DNA from: Cytospora piceicola
Taxonomy: Eukaryota; Ascomycota; Sordariomycetes; Diaporthales; Cytosporaceae
Assembly: GCA_023375675.1 (NCBI GenBank)
Contig: JALQBC010000034.1
Span: 186,001-250,000 of the forward strand
Length of the DNA: 64,000 bases
Direction: 5' to 3'
Made by a program: the position numbers and the translations under genes. Position 1 is the stretch's first letter; each line of letters begins with the position of its first letter. Shown piece after piece: positions 22,625-33,210 of this stretch. Under the pieces are notes generated by a model. That model had not been told where the DNA came from and did no database searches. It saw only the letters and a list, made by a program, of their open reading frames with translations.

Positions 22625-23656
22625 CATGCATAAGCTTTTGTCACTTTGCTTCAGCGGTCTTCAAGCTCGTGATGTTGATCCGTGAACAAGAAGTCTTCAG
22701 GCTGTTACTGAGTCTGAATCACCAAAATTCCAAGTGCAATAAGTAGATCTTAGTACCTGAAATGATCGGAAGCTGATTTCAGACTCTCTGTAAGCCACTT
22801 ATTACCTCTACGAGTATGCACACACTCTTGACAGATATAGTAGAATACACTTTGGATGGAGACTCATGTTTTGAATAGGATGGCAAGAGAATAGAAAATT
22901 GAAAAGGACAAGCATCATTATATGTCGTGAAACAATCGACTGCTACCAATTGCTGGATCAGGGTGATATTCTAGCGTACTGCACATCAACCCCTCACCTC
23001 GTCACGGGGCGATTCGGCAATATTCATGCGTCCCGATATCGCTGACAAGGAGTTCAGCTCTGGCACTGTCATACCTAGGTGCCAGGGTTGAGTGGTTTTT
23101 GAGCTGATGAGCTGAGGATTCCAGGACAATCTCGGAAAAGGAGGGTCAGCTATTCACGCCAAATTCGGAACAATGCAATGAAGGGCCACCTGAGCTTAGA
23201 TATAATATGAAGATACATGCAGGTAGGATACACTCACCATAGACACCCTGATCTGGTAAGGTTTTTGACCAGGAATAATACCATAAATGTATATTGATAT
23301 GTAAGCATAAATACCTAGGTACTTGAGAGGTCTGCAAACTGCATGTTTATTGTATTTGAAAGTTAGGTAATCAAGATACGCCTGTATGGGGGATAACGAG
23401 GTGTACTAGAGGTGTGATGCAATCCACATGTGTTCCGTTTCGTTCCGTTTCTCTCCGAGGTATGGCTTTGATAAGTAAGGATATAGATTATCGCTTACTT
23501 TCCCAAGTGAATACTGACACGATCTTAGAGAGTAAATGTCTCACGAATGAATACTGTATCCTCATTTAAGACATATGTTTGCTCTGCATATAGATTTTGG
23601 CTTCAGTTATCAAAGTAAATTTATCTGTTGTACTCGTGGAGCAACAAAACATTACC
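22625..23656. other. Divergent intergenic region
   Basis: Shared upstream region of the oxidoreductase (minus) and the sulfotransferase-like gene (plus). A TACCTAGGTA palindrome lies at 23312-23321. No gene seen. Confidence 0.5.
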
Positions 23657-24423
23657 ATGAAGGTACTTGTGCTAGGCTTGCCTCGGACGGGCACGCAATG
23701 TGTGTTTGCCAGAACACCCACCACGACGAAGAAATTCGACTAACTCGTCACAGCGCTCGCAGATGCTCTAATACAACTCGGTATATCTCCTATCTACCAC
23801 ATGAGGGAGGTGGCCAAAAACAAACACCAGGGCCTGTGGATAGAAGCTCTCGAAGCCAAGTTCGAAGGCAAGGGCGCCGCCTGGCAGCGGGAGGATTTCG
23901 AGAGAATTCTGGCTGGCTTTGAGGTTCGATCCACACATGTGCACATGAGTTCCTCCAGTGGCGGGATGATGACTAATTTGAGATATTCCAGAGCGCTGCC
24001 GACTTCCCTGCTTCCATCTTTCCCGAAGAACTCGCCAAAGCGTACCCGGAAGCGGCCATTATGTTGTCGATTCGGTCCGAAGATGCCTGGGTCAAGTCCA
24101 TGATGTCCACGGTCTGGCATGCATACACCAATAATCCACCTGAGAGCGGAACGACCAGGTCCTCGTTGTCCGCGAAGTACAACAAACTCTGTTGGGGCGA
24201 CGACTTCCCCGACAACGGCCGGGGCTACTACCAGAGACACACCGACCTGGTGAGGAGCCTGGAAAAGGGGAGAAGATTCTTGGAATGGGATGTAAGAGAT
24301 GGGTGGGGCCCTTTATGTGAGTTTCTGGACATGTCAGTACCTGATGTTCCTTTCCCACGGCATGATGACTGGATTTTGTATAAAAAGGAAGTGGAGGGGC
24401 AGTCAGGGAACCAACAGGCTTGA
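23657..24423 (+). CDS. Sulfotransferase-like P-loop protein (Sulfotransfer_4 type)
   Basis: Exons 23657-23699, 23754-23923 and 23992-24423 give 214 residues. Introns are 54 and 68 bp with CTAAC and CTAAT branch sites. The protein opens with VLGLPRTGTQS, the phosphosulfate-binding loop-like P-loop of this family, split by the first intron. IYHMREVAKNKHQGLW, GKGAAWQREDFERILAG, DFPASIFPEELAKAYPEA and the strand-3 segment IMLSIRSEDAWVKSM follow. Fungal proteins of this group are often annotated as NAD-dependent epimerase-like by mistake. Whether it transfers sulfate from PAPS is unproven. Length is close to the usual ~220. No signal peptide. ATG 23657 gives the expected N-terminus directly before the P-loop. 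Confidence 0.9.
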
Positions 24424-26605
24424 ATGTGGCCAAAGGCCAGTATGTTCGAGTCACTATAACTTCATTGTATTACAGATGTTGTTGTGGACTATTGATGAAT
24501 GTTTGCCAGGTGATACCCTCGCAGGTCAAGACTCATACCCTAGGTAATCAGAGCAGCATTTCACGGTAGGAGGTAGTACTAGACAAGCAAATTATGAAAC
24601 ATACTATGGTACTAGCTGTGATGGTTACAAATGCTACCATATACAGCCTATCACACTGCGTAGTGCATAACTCGCCACTGGGGTTGCAACAAAAACAGCG
24701 AGAAAAGAGCGAACAGGGCCCATCAGAAAAGCATTGTGTCGTGGCCCAACCTAGAAAACCCGTGGGGACTTTACAGCGGTCAGCAGTGAACCCAGGTATC
24801 TTGATTGTATATTACAGATCAAGTTGACGGGTTGCTGGTTTGGCCGTCTATTTAGGCTAGCACATGCCTACATGTCCATGAGCCCCAACAATGACGCTAT
24901 GGGTCTCTAGGAGGTCAAACATATACGAAGTACGTTAGCCGGACACCGACGCCGCCCGGCTCTCACCCGTTAATACCTAGTACTCAGTAGGTAGGCAGTA
25001 CCTGTGCACTAGGCAGCGTTCGACCAAAGCGACGGCTCTCGGAAACACGCACGAGGCCCTTTGTGTGACTCAGAGCAGCTAGCATCTACCCAGGCGGCGT
25101 ATATATAAGGCTCAATGCTGTGCTTGGCAGCTTGGCAGTTCACGTTGACCCTTCCATTCATCGCCTTAACATGAAAACAACAAAGTCGCAACTCACACAA
25201 CGCCTATGATGAGGACCAATACCTGGTGAGGTCTCCCCCTTCCCCCCTGGAATGAAAGTTCAACTGCCTCTTGAGGGTCGCAGCTGGTCAAGTGACAGGC
25301 GGGCGACTACATTGGACTGAGGCGAATTCCCTTAACAAAATTACTCATGTCATAACTGCAACGCCGATGATGAGGACCAATACTGGCGCGGCTCTAGAGT
25401 CCCCAAGGGAAGAGAGCTCATCAGATTCTTCAGGGTCGTAGCCAGGCCTGGGCCTGGGCCTGGCGACGACCACATTGGACTGATGCGTAACACACACACA
25501 AGGTAGAGCAGGGCGACTGCCCCAGTCATAGACTTGTGAGGGAAATATATCATATTGAAGTTTCGAATCCAATGCACCTGTTCCTTTATGGTAACCCTTC
25601 GTTCACAGTTTCCCAGTATCAGCCAATTTCCCCAAACCTTAATGTTTCTCCGCCTTGGACCCCAGATAAACCCACAGCCTTGTCTCATCCTCACGTCCTA
25701 TCAGAAACATAGGGAAAGTATAGATCATCATAGTAGTTTCATTACTTGTGTCTCCAGAAGAAGGGAACTATGAGATCTGAAAACAACGCAGGCGCCCTGA
25801 GTGAGCTTGGGCTGCTGATGAACTCACATTGCCCTACATATTCATATGCACAAGTCGTGCTTTAACTTCACCATCAGAGTTCTACCGTGTCGTACATCTT
25901 CCCAGGGTTGTCTTCCTACCCGTTGGAGTCCGTCTCCCACTGCCGTCAACTGGTCGATGTAAATTTGGAAGCAGTCGATATTGTTCCGAACAAGTAAATA
26001 TCTGGGAGGGAGTTCTCATTTTGTACTTCTAGCTATACATAGGTAGCGAAGCGTAAGTAGCGCTAGGCCTGAATAGGGTACCGCTACACATAGGTAGCAG
26101 AACAGCATGTCCTTGATTATAAGCAAAATATGATTTATCCATCGGTAGTCCGGGTTTAACAGCCAACACTAACAAAAATGGAGTAAAGCCCCACATTTGC
26201 GAACCAAGTCGTACTGTATCAGCTGTATCTTGCGAATTAACTCTCCCTACTGGCATACCTACAGTAGGTAGCTAGTAGGGTCGGCAGACGACTGAGATCC
26301 TTTTGAGCACTAATGATTACATACCATGCTCCGTACATCTCCACCAATGTGCTGTTCGGCGAACCCTCGCTGCAATGCGGAGAGACCAGGTTTGGTGTGG
26401 GATGGAGTGGCATTTCCCCAGTCGGGATGAGTGGGCATGTGGGGTGTCGGGACCGATTTTCCGAGGCAATGCAACGGTGTGTGTTACCCAAGTAAGTAAA
26501 GGAGCAGAGAAGAATGAGCGAGGAACACCGTCTGTTGTTTATTCCGTCTCTTCCGCATTCCCTTGCTTGTGACACTCGTTATTCCCGCGGTGCCCAGAAA
26601 GAAAC
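24424..26605. other. Long intergenic region
   Basis: 2.2 kb without a supported gene; contains an imperfect ~160-bp tandem duplication (25198-25487). The last ~100 bp are the leader of the next gene. Confidence 0.5.
25198..25487. repeat. Imperfect tandem duplication (~160-bp period)
   Basis: Copy A starts CAACGCCTATGATGAGGACC at 25198 and copy B starts CAACGCCGATGATGAGGACC at about 25359. Both continue through GGGTCG(C/T)AGCC-like and CACATTGGACTGA-like blocks with gaps. Confidence 0.75.
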
Positions 26606-28255
26606 ATGGCCGAGTATGATCATGGTGACAGAACTCAGGGCTGGGTCCTAGAATTGGAATCTCTCCGTTCGTTTGGGGGGCCACCAAGCCGGCCCCCATC
26701 CAGTGACGGCCGCCGCTGGTCGGGCGAGATCCAGCCGGCTGGGAGCATCAGCACACAGGCCCTCGGCGGGCACCAAGAAACCGACACGACTACTCGCCGG
26801 CAGCCATCACAGCCCCTCCCCGGAGCGGCGGAATGTCTCGACTTTGTCAAGAGCCGCAAGGGCCGGTTCAAGCCCGCCAAGCAGACCAAGCTGCGAAACA
26901 GCCTGTTGGGAGCCGTCGGCTTCCTCGAGACGGCCAACGCCGGCGACTTCGCCGCCAACATCTGGAACGAAACACCCATACCGACGTACGCCTTGGTCCT
27001 GATGGCCCTGGGTGCCACCGTCGCGCTCTGCATGATCTACTTCTGCGTCAACGACGGCCACCTCAGCTACCAGAACCTCCGGGCCCTGAGGGAGGAGCGG
27101 CGCTACCTCAAGGAGCAGCGCAAGCTCCACCAGGACGACACCAACATGCTGCGCACCATCGACTGCTTCCTCGACATGAACACGCGCGAGAGCGGCACGG
27201 AGCTCGTCGACCGCATCGGCAGCGACACCCTCCTGGGGGTCTCGGCGCTCATCGTCGGCCTGGGCACGTTCATGGCCATGGACGGCGACCACGACAGCGC
27301 CAACTACCGGGCGTCGAACCTCCTGACGGGGTACATCGGGAACACGCTGCCCGCCATCTTCGGCGTGTGCAACCTCGCCTGGTCGTCGTACGTCTGGGCG
27401 CGCGCCCGGAAGCAAAAGCGCGCCGCGCTCAACTACGTCCGGGGCTCGACGAGGATCTCCCAGATGCTGAGGAACCGCACCTCGAGCATCCAGTTCCACG
27501 CGGCGCTCAACGGCCTCACGGGCATCGTGGCCGGGTCGGCGGCCCTGGTGACCGCGACCCAGTGGTGGGCTTATGTGATCCTGCTGCCCTGCATACTCAC
27601 GAGCGGCACGGTGAATATCTTCTGGCGGAAGCGGGTGGGCTACGAGCGGCCTTTTGTGCTGGGCCAGATCTCGTCTATCGATCAGGACACTGTCTTTGAG
27701 GCGCTGAGGTATGCCAACGAGTGTCACCGGCGTGTGCTGCGGGTCAGGGCGACGGGGGAAAGCGATGCGTTCACGATTTTGGTGACGGATACGAGCTCTT
27801 TGCTGTGCGCGCTCGACGTGATCAGGAAGAACAACCTGTTTGAGGACTTCTGCATCCGTGTCCTCGAGGACAGGGAACTCTCGGGAAGGCTGTTTGGGCA
27901 TGCGGTGTTCGATACACAGTCGTCTGCACACGGGCCGACGGTTGACTGGCACAGCCTCGCTGCCCTCGATGACCAGGTGTTGATGACCCGACTGCTAATC
28001 ATCGCCAAGGATCTGCTCAACGAGGTTGCTCCGAAATGTTTTAGGTATCAGGAGCGTCACCTTCTCGAGGTGCTTGGCTGCTACATGTGCAGAGGGGCGG
28101 AGTTTGGAAGGTCGAGCAAGAAGACGGCGACGGCCGCCGCTCCTCAGCGTGGTCAGGTACCCAATGCCCATACGTATGCTGGGAGGCATGCTAACGACTG
28201 GCTTTTTGGGGGCTTCTCCCTGACTGGGTCGATACGGGCGATGTTTAAACGCTGA
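26606..28255 (+). CDS. Fungal integral membrane protein, conserved hypothetical
   Basis: A single exon of 549 residues with strong GC3 codon bias. The N-terminal ~120 residues are hydrophilic. TM1 lies at about 126-148 (YALVLMALGATVALCMIYFC), followed by a charged segment with coiled-coil character (LREERRYLKEQRKLH). Four more hydrophobic segments follow: TLLGVSALIVGLGTFMAM, TLPAIFGVCNLAWSSYVW, and a pair between GLTGIVAGSAALV and LLPCILTSGTVNIFW. The C-terminal ~200 residues are soluble. I recognise the overall look of a conserved Pezizomycotina membrane protein but no named domain. The ATG is in good context (AAACATGGCC). A large antisense open frame (26807-27952) is a high-GC shadow. Function unknown. 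Confidence 0.85.
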   Translation: MAEYDHGDRTQGWVLELESLRSFGGPPSRPPSSDGRRWSGEIQPAGSISTQALGGHQETDTTTRRQPSQPLPGAAECLDFVKSRKGRFKPAKQTKLRNSLLGAVGFLETANAGDFAANIWNETPIPTYALVLMALGATVALCMIYFCVNDGHLSYQNLRALREERRYLKEQRKLHQDDTNMLRTIDCFLDMNTRESGTELVDRIGSDTLLGVSALIVGLGTFMAMDGDHDSANYRASNLLTGYIGNTLPAIFGVCNLAWSSYVWARARKQKRAALNYVRGSTRISQMLRNRTSSIQFHAALNGLTGIVAGSAALVTATQWWAYVILLPCILTSGTVNIFWRKRVGYERPFVLGQISSIDQDTVFEALRYANECHRRVLRVRATGESDAFTILVTDTSSLLCALDVIRKNNLFEDFCIRVLEDRELSGRLFGHAVFDTQSSAHGPTVDWHSLAALDDQVLMTRLLIIAKDLLNEVAPKCFRYQERHLLEVLGCYMCRGAEFGRSSKKTATAAAPQRGQVPNAHTYAGRHANDWLFGGFSLTGSIRAMFKR

Positions 28256-29107
28256 GTAATTTTGCAAATGGTAATACTTAATGGGTCTGCCGATATTTCG
28301 GAGGTCAGGATCTTCCACCAACTTGTAGATGTTAGCCCGCCAGGCCTGCTCATGTTGAAGCATTGCCTGTCGCCCAGACTGAATGAATTAAATTTAATGT
28401 TATGCAACAACATGCTTGTCACTACTCTGCATTTATGGCAAGGCCACTGTCATCATAATTAAATTTCAGTACCAGCGTCCATTGTAGGCTTGGCTGTGTT
28501 TGGGGCCTGCAAGCCTCATGGAGCTTGTTGTCGTTGTATACCAGTCCTACCCTTAAGCATGGGTCTGTAGAGAGCAGGCTAAACTTTCGAAAATGTACCA
28601 CTATTTGTGACGGCATTGTACAATATATTTGGAGCACTAGGAGTTACGCCACAGGAAATCAAATCGGGAAAACATTAGCTTTGAGGAACTGGTTCGACGT
28701 TGTTTAGTGAAGCCACGAGTAACGAATTGGTGAAGCAGTTGATGTATCGGCTAATTACATAGAATATCGTAATATCGGCTACATGGCTCGTCTAACTGCA
28801 AGTATCTTATCGGCGCCGATAAGGATCCGCGTGTGGACAAAGCTGTCCTTTCCCTTGCGCCAACCCGTCACCAAATAAATCACCCATTCGACTGTACCAC
28901 AACAACTCTACACCACCTTCCTTCCCACCACATTCTCTAAATCAGCACTCTTCACCAGAGGCCTTGCCGCATATCCAACCCACCCGCAACGCGCAAGAAT
29001 ACCAACCAAACAATCCAGATCCCGCCCAACCGACTACCTACCAAATATAAGTACCGAAGCCAATCGTCCCGCAACAGCGACCCCGATAACAACCCAAACC
29101 CGCCAGG
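28256..29107. other. Intergenic, promoter of the Sec72-like gene
   Basis: No gene. The final ~200 bp (28900-29107) are C/A-rich leader sequence. Confidence 0.55.
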
Positions 29108-29737
29108 ATGGCTACCGATCAGGACACATTCACCTTCCTCCCCCTGCACATGGACCCACAGTCCAAGGCCATACTAGCACCCACCGCCCTCTCCTCCTCC
29201 TCCTCCTCCTCGCCCTCCCGCGCCCTCGCCGCCGAGCTCGAGACCCTCAACGCGCTGCACCGCTCCCTCCTCTCCCTCGACAGCCCGCACGTGGTGCCCC
29301 CGCCCCCGGTGCCCGTCAACCCCAAGCGCAGCGCCAACATCAAGAAGCTGCGGGAGTCGGGCAACGACGCCTTCAAGGCGGGGCGGTACCCGGACGCCAT
29401 CAAGAACTACACCCTCGGCCTGCAGATGGCCCTGCGGCGGCCGGCGTGGGAGCCCTCGGGGCTGATCCGCGACGAGAGCGCCATGCTGTTCGCCAACCGG
29501 GCCCAGGCCCACATGGAGCTGCGGAACTGGGTCGAGGGGAGCGTCGACGCCGAGTGCAGCGTCGAGGCCAAGAAGGTGGGGAACCCGAAGGCCTGGTACA
29601 GGAGGGGGAGGTGCCTGTTTGAGATGGGCCGGTACGAGGAGGCGAGGGAGTGGGTGGGCAAGGGGTTGGAGATGGAGGGTGAGGATGGGGAGCTGATCAA
29701 GTTGTTGAAGGAGATTGATGTGAAGCTGCCTAAATAG
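29108..29737 (+). CDS. sec72: Translocation protein Sec72 (TPR protein)
   Basis: A single exon of 209 residues. The N-terminus FTFLPLHMDPQSKAILAPT and the block PHVVPPPPVPVNPKRSANI are hallmarks of fungal Sec72. They are followed by tetratricopeptide repeats: LRESGNDAFKAGRYPDAIKN, then MLFANRAQAHMELRNWVEGS, then KAWYRRGRCLFEMGRYEEA. Sec72 is a subunit of the Sec62/63 complex at the ER membrane. There it helps post-translational translocation and can dock Hsp70/ribosome-associated chaperones through its TPRs. Length fits the family (~200-215). A Ser-rich run near residues 29-37 (poly-TCC) is a local expansion. Strong GC3 bias, like its neighbour at 26606. Confidence 0.9.
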   Translation: MATDQDTFTFLPLHMDPQSKAILAPTALSSSSSSSPSRALAAELETLNALHRSLLSLDSPHVVPPPPVPVNPKRSANIKKLRESGNDAFKAGRYPDAIKNYTLGLQMALRRPAWEPSGLIRDESAMLFANRAQAHMELRNWVEGSVDAECSVEAKKVGNPKAWYRRGRCLFEMGRYEEAREWVGKGLEMEGEDGELIKLLKEIDVKLPK

Positions 29738-30664
29738 GCTGGACCGGCACTAGGGGAAGACAAGAGTGTGTGTTAGACGCAAGGGGGTGATAGGGCACCG
29801 CTGGGTGCTCCGGGGAGTCTCGCACGTAGTCACGGCTGTCGTGAGAGAAAAGATCATATTGTGCTGGGTTTGGACACCCGACAGGGGGGTTGGGGACCCC
29901 AATCGGTAAAGTTCCCAGCAAGAGGCGTTTGGGCGTTATACTTGATACTATGGGGATGGGCTGTCTCATTGATTTGCTTGAGCGCCTAGGAGAGCAACAG
30001 CAGTTCCCGTGCGTGTAGAAGTACGGTCACGGCACGGAACAAAAATGCATAATCTTTCACACATCATGACCTGGCGAGTAATAATTTGATGCCACATGGT
30101 CGTCGCATTCTAGAATTACATTGCTCGCTCGCCTTATATAAAATCAGGTAGAACCAAAACCTTCCCGTGTTGACCGACCGATCCGCCCACCGCAAGGGAT
30201 GCTGATGCAGTTGCCCTTGGAACAATTCCCACCACAATAATGGCTATAGTATGGCCAGCCGCGTACTGTAAAATAAAATGCAATGATGGGTCACCTGAAA
30301 CCATGTCCGCATCGTGCTCCCGAGCAAATGCCCACATGTGCTCGCACTCCTGAAGGCGTGTCTGTTGTTGATATAATGACTGGCGGGTAGGTAGGCAGGA
30401 ACCGCCGCCTATCCCGATACTGCAAACGTAACGAGACGCCCTTTTTGGGTGAAGCCGACTCCGAAACTCCGCGAATGCTTCTGGGCTGCCCCACTGCTCC
30501 TCATGGGTATGGTCTGTTTGTCGTGTCTCATCCGTAACGATGACTTCCTCCGTATTCTTTATCTTTGTTTGCTTGATTTGTTCAGGGTCTCCGTGAAATG
30601 TATAGACCGGGCCTGAGGGTCCTGGGTCCAGTAAAAAAAAAATTGTAGATCCGTGGAGTCAGGC
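29738..30664. other. Convergent intergenic region
   Basis: 3' flanks of the Sec72-like gene and of the minus-strand gene at 30665; no gene. A poly-A run at 30636-30644 sits just beyond the latter's stop. Confidence 0.55.
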
Positions 30665-31015
30665 TTATGCCTTCTCCTTCTCGCAAAAGCTGCTCTGGCT
30701 CGCAGTCGAGCCCGTCGACTGCGTCCGTGTGCGCATGACAGCGTCCTGGCTGCTCATGCGCCTGTCGAGCGCGCGGTCCAGCTTGGCTCCCAGAGCAAGT
30801 TTCTTGAAGTCGTCGTTTCGCTCCTCGCTGAGCATGACGCGCTGGGAGGAGAGGGCCTTGTTCTCCATACGGTCCAGGCCCTTCTCAATGTCGGTGATCT
30901 CGGCGACAGCGCTGTCGGTCGTCTTCATCGTGGGCGCCAGAGAGGGAGACATGGAGTAGGTGCTGAAGCGTACAGAGGCGCGAGTCTTTTTGTTGTGAAG
31001 CGTGACGTTAGTCAT
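30665..31015 (-). CDS. Small conserved basic/acidic hypothetical protein, 116 residues
   Basis: Start ATG at 31015 (MTNVTLHNKKTRASVRFST), ending SSFCEKEKA. A longer open frame to 31303 exists, but its first 96 residues are Pro/Ser-rich and low in complexity, as expected of a translated 5' UTR. The ATG at 31015 is preceded by a CAAGAAACAAA leader. The middle (DSAVAEITDIEKGLDRMENK, LSEERNDDFKKLALGAKLDR) is strongly helical and charged, probably a short coiled coil. It reads like a widely conserved small fungal protein of unknown role. No signal peptide or membrane helix. An intron from GTACGT near 31250 within the longer frame cannot be excluded. Confidence 0.7.
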   Translation of the reverse strand: MTNVTLHNKKTRASVRFSTYSMSPSLAPTMKTTDSAVAEITDIEKGLDRMENKALSSQRVMLSEERNDDFKKLALGAKLDRALDRRMSSQDAVMRTRTQSTGSTASQSSFCEKEKA

Positions 31016-32839
31016 TTTGTTTCTTGGGATAGAGATCGATTGACCCGTCGACGGGGAAGGTTTTATCTTATGGATGGGTGGGAGGGTGGGAGGATGGGAG
31101 GACCAGGGGAGCGAATGACTTGTTGGTAGTGGTGGACAAATGTCAAGGGATGGAGGAGATTCAGGGGACTGGGGGGGTTGACCGGCTGATATCAACGGTG
31201 TTTGGGACGCAGTGGCCCCGGGGCGATCAGCAAAGAATTGAGCCCGTAGGTGACGTACCGAGGGCGCCATAATTGGGCGGGAAGAGTCTAGAGAAGTGGG
31301 CATCTTGATAGTAGTGTCGCGCAGGGTGCTGAGTCCGTCAAGGTCTGGCTCTTCGTATGGAGACGACGACGACCTTTTTCGAAACGAGCAGTTCCTTGAA
31401 TAGCAGTGAAAACGAGGTCGAGAAAATGTCTACCTCGCTAGGGAGATTTGAGAGGGGCCGGGTCGGTGGAGAGAACGATTAAGGGGGTCAACGGGCGTCG
31501 GGAGATTGATGGAGTTGTCGAACCAAGCAGTATCGGTAGTCCGGACTTGCTTTGGTATGCGGGTTTAGCGGGTGGATTGGAAGGAATGAATGTATGTGTC
31601 AATGGAGAGTTCACTCGAGTCTTGCTTCTTGTTGGTTTGTTTCGTTCAAGTCCAGCCGAAGGAAGTTGATGCAGGTAATCAAAAATGGACGGCCACAGGC
31701 ACAGGGGAGAAAGGGGGTAAGAAAAGGGAATGAATTGAAATGGGTGGTGATAGGAATGGGAATGGGAATAGGGAATGGGAAAAACGGTGAGGGTGTTAAG
31801 TTGGAGGGACGGAGTACGAAGGGTACCTACCCAGGCTACCAGGGCGACCTAGGTACTGCTGAGCGTACCAGCGTACCTCTCTAGGTACCCAAGCAGCCGC
31901 CTGCAGGTCTGCCTACTAGCGTGCATGCCCAGGTGGTTTTGGCTGTTGGATGGTACGGAATGCTTGCCACGACATGGGGTCTGCGGGCGTCAGGTTACGG
32001 CGGCATCGGTTTAGCTGGGGCTCTGGGCGCTCAGGGCCACGGGGCACGGACCTGTTAATCCCTGTGGCGGAGATAATTGCTTACTTGTCATTAGATACCT
32101 AGGTACCTAAATATCTGTGTACGCCGACTGCCACCTCTGCGCAGTAACAACAGCAAGTACCTGGATATCATGTGATTCTATCCTTCGGCGCGCGTGGGGC
32201 GCAGGGATCATGAGCGGGGTATGGCATAATCCCTGTAAGCTGTACTGGACTAGTATCCTCTATGTAACATCCCTGCATTCACCCTGCCACCTGGACCCTG
32301 CCTGTTGGCTGCCGTCCAATCTGCAGAAAGGAACATATTCCAGATCCTTCACGGTCTGTATGGGCCCTTTTTTCTACATACATACATGGCCTACACAATC
32401 ACTTCATGCCACGTTGATTGTATACTTGCCAAGGTAAATACCAACATAATCGGCGGTGCAGTTGTCACGCGGTGGAAGAACGTTGGAAGAACGTGGAAGC
32501 CTCTCAGGCCTCAGTGAGGGGCGGAACCTGTGCTTGGGCAGTCATCATCATGTCTAGATCGCCCGAGGTGATAAAACAGAACACATCAAGTGTCTACCCT
32601 ACTTATTACGTTTCCCGATACCTTACGATATGGGGAAGCTACTGCGACTGTGCAATCTTCTGCTGAGACTGTAGGTTCCAACGTAACCTTGGGGTATGCC
32701 ACATACTTGTGAGGGTATCATCGCACTTGAGGCCTGGCAACTGCTTGGCCACTCTGGTGTGCAGGTTAGCAGTTAGCTGAGTTGCGTGGCAGTGGAAGCT
32801 ACCTGTGTAGGTACTTGAGTTTACCTTCAACGTTCCAAG

Positions 32840-32882
32840 GTTACTTAGGTACCTACTTGAGTACCTAGGTACCTAGGTAGTT
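32840..32882. repeat. Tandem TACCTAGG palindromes
   Basis: Overlapping TACCTAGGTA copies at 32862-32871 and 32870-32879 within a run of TAGGTACC words. Confidence 0.85.
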
Positions 32883-33172
32883 AGCTACTGGATGTGTAGC
32901 CTTGTACACCGTCGCAGTAGCTACCTATCTAGGCAGGTATTCCCTTACGATTCATCTTAATCTTCCGAACTGCGCTTTTCTACTCTCGCCCCGAGGCAAT
33001 GCCGCCACAAATCTTATCTTGATCTACGGATGATCTATCTATTCGTAATTTTACACCCGATACTTTCCACGTGGCAAACATGGTATCGGAAGATACTGTC
33101 AGAGGGTCACGCGAAAAAGTGAGCAGTCTGCCCGTGAACAACGTCCATCTGGCACACGGCTGTGCCACACAT

Positions 33173-33210
33173 ACGCATACACACACACACACAAACAAAC
33201 ACAAACAAAC
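33173..33210. repeat. CA/CAAA microsatellite
   Basis: ACACAC run followed by CAAACAAACACAAACAAAC. Confidence 0.9.

Noticed and set aside
26833..27699. 288-residue plus frame
   Set aside because: Offset frame of the same membrane protein gene with random-looking Arg/Gln/His-rich composition.
26807..27952. 381-residue open frame on the minus strand
   Set aside because: Entirely antisense to the 549-residue membrane protein; Arg/Pro/His-rich composition typical of a high-GC shadow frame.
30665..31303. Longer 212-residue version of the small conserved protein
   Set aside because: The extra N-terminal 96 residues are Pro/Ser-rich UTR-like sequence and the internal ATG has the better leader.
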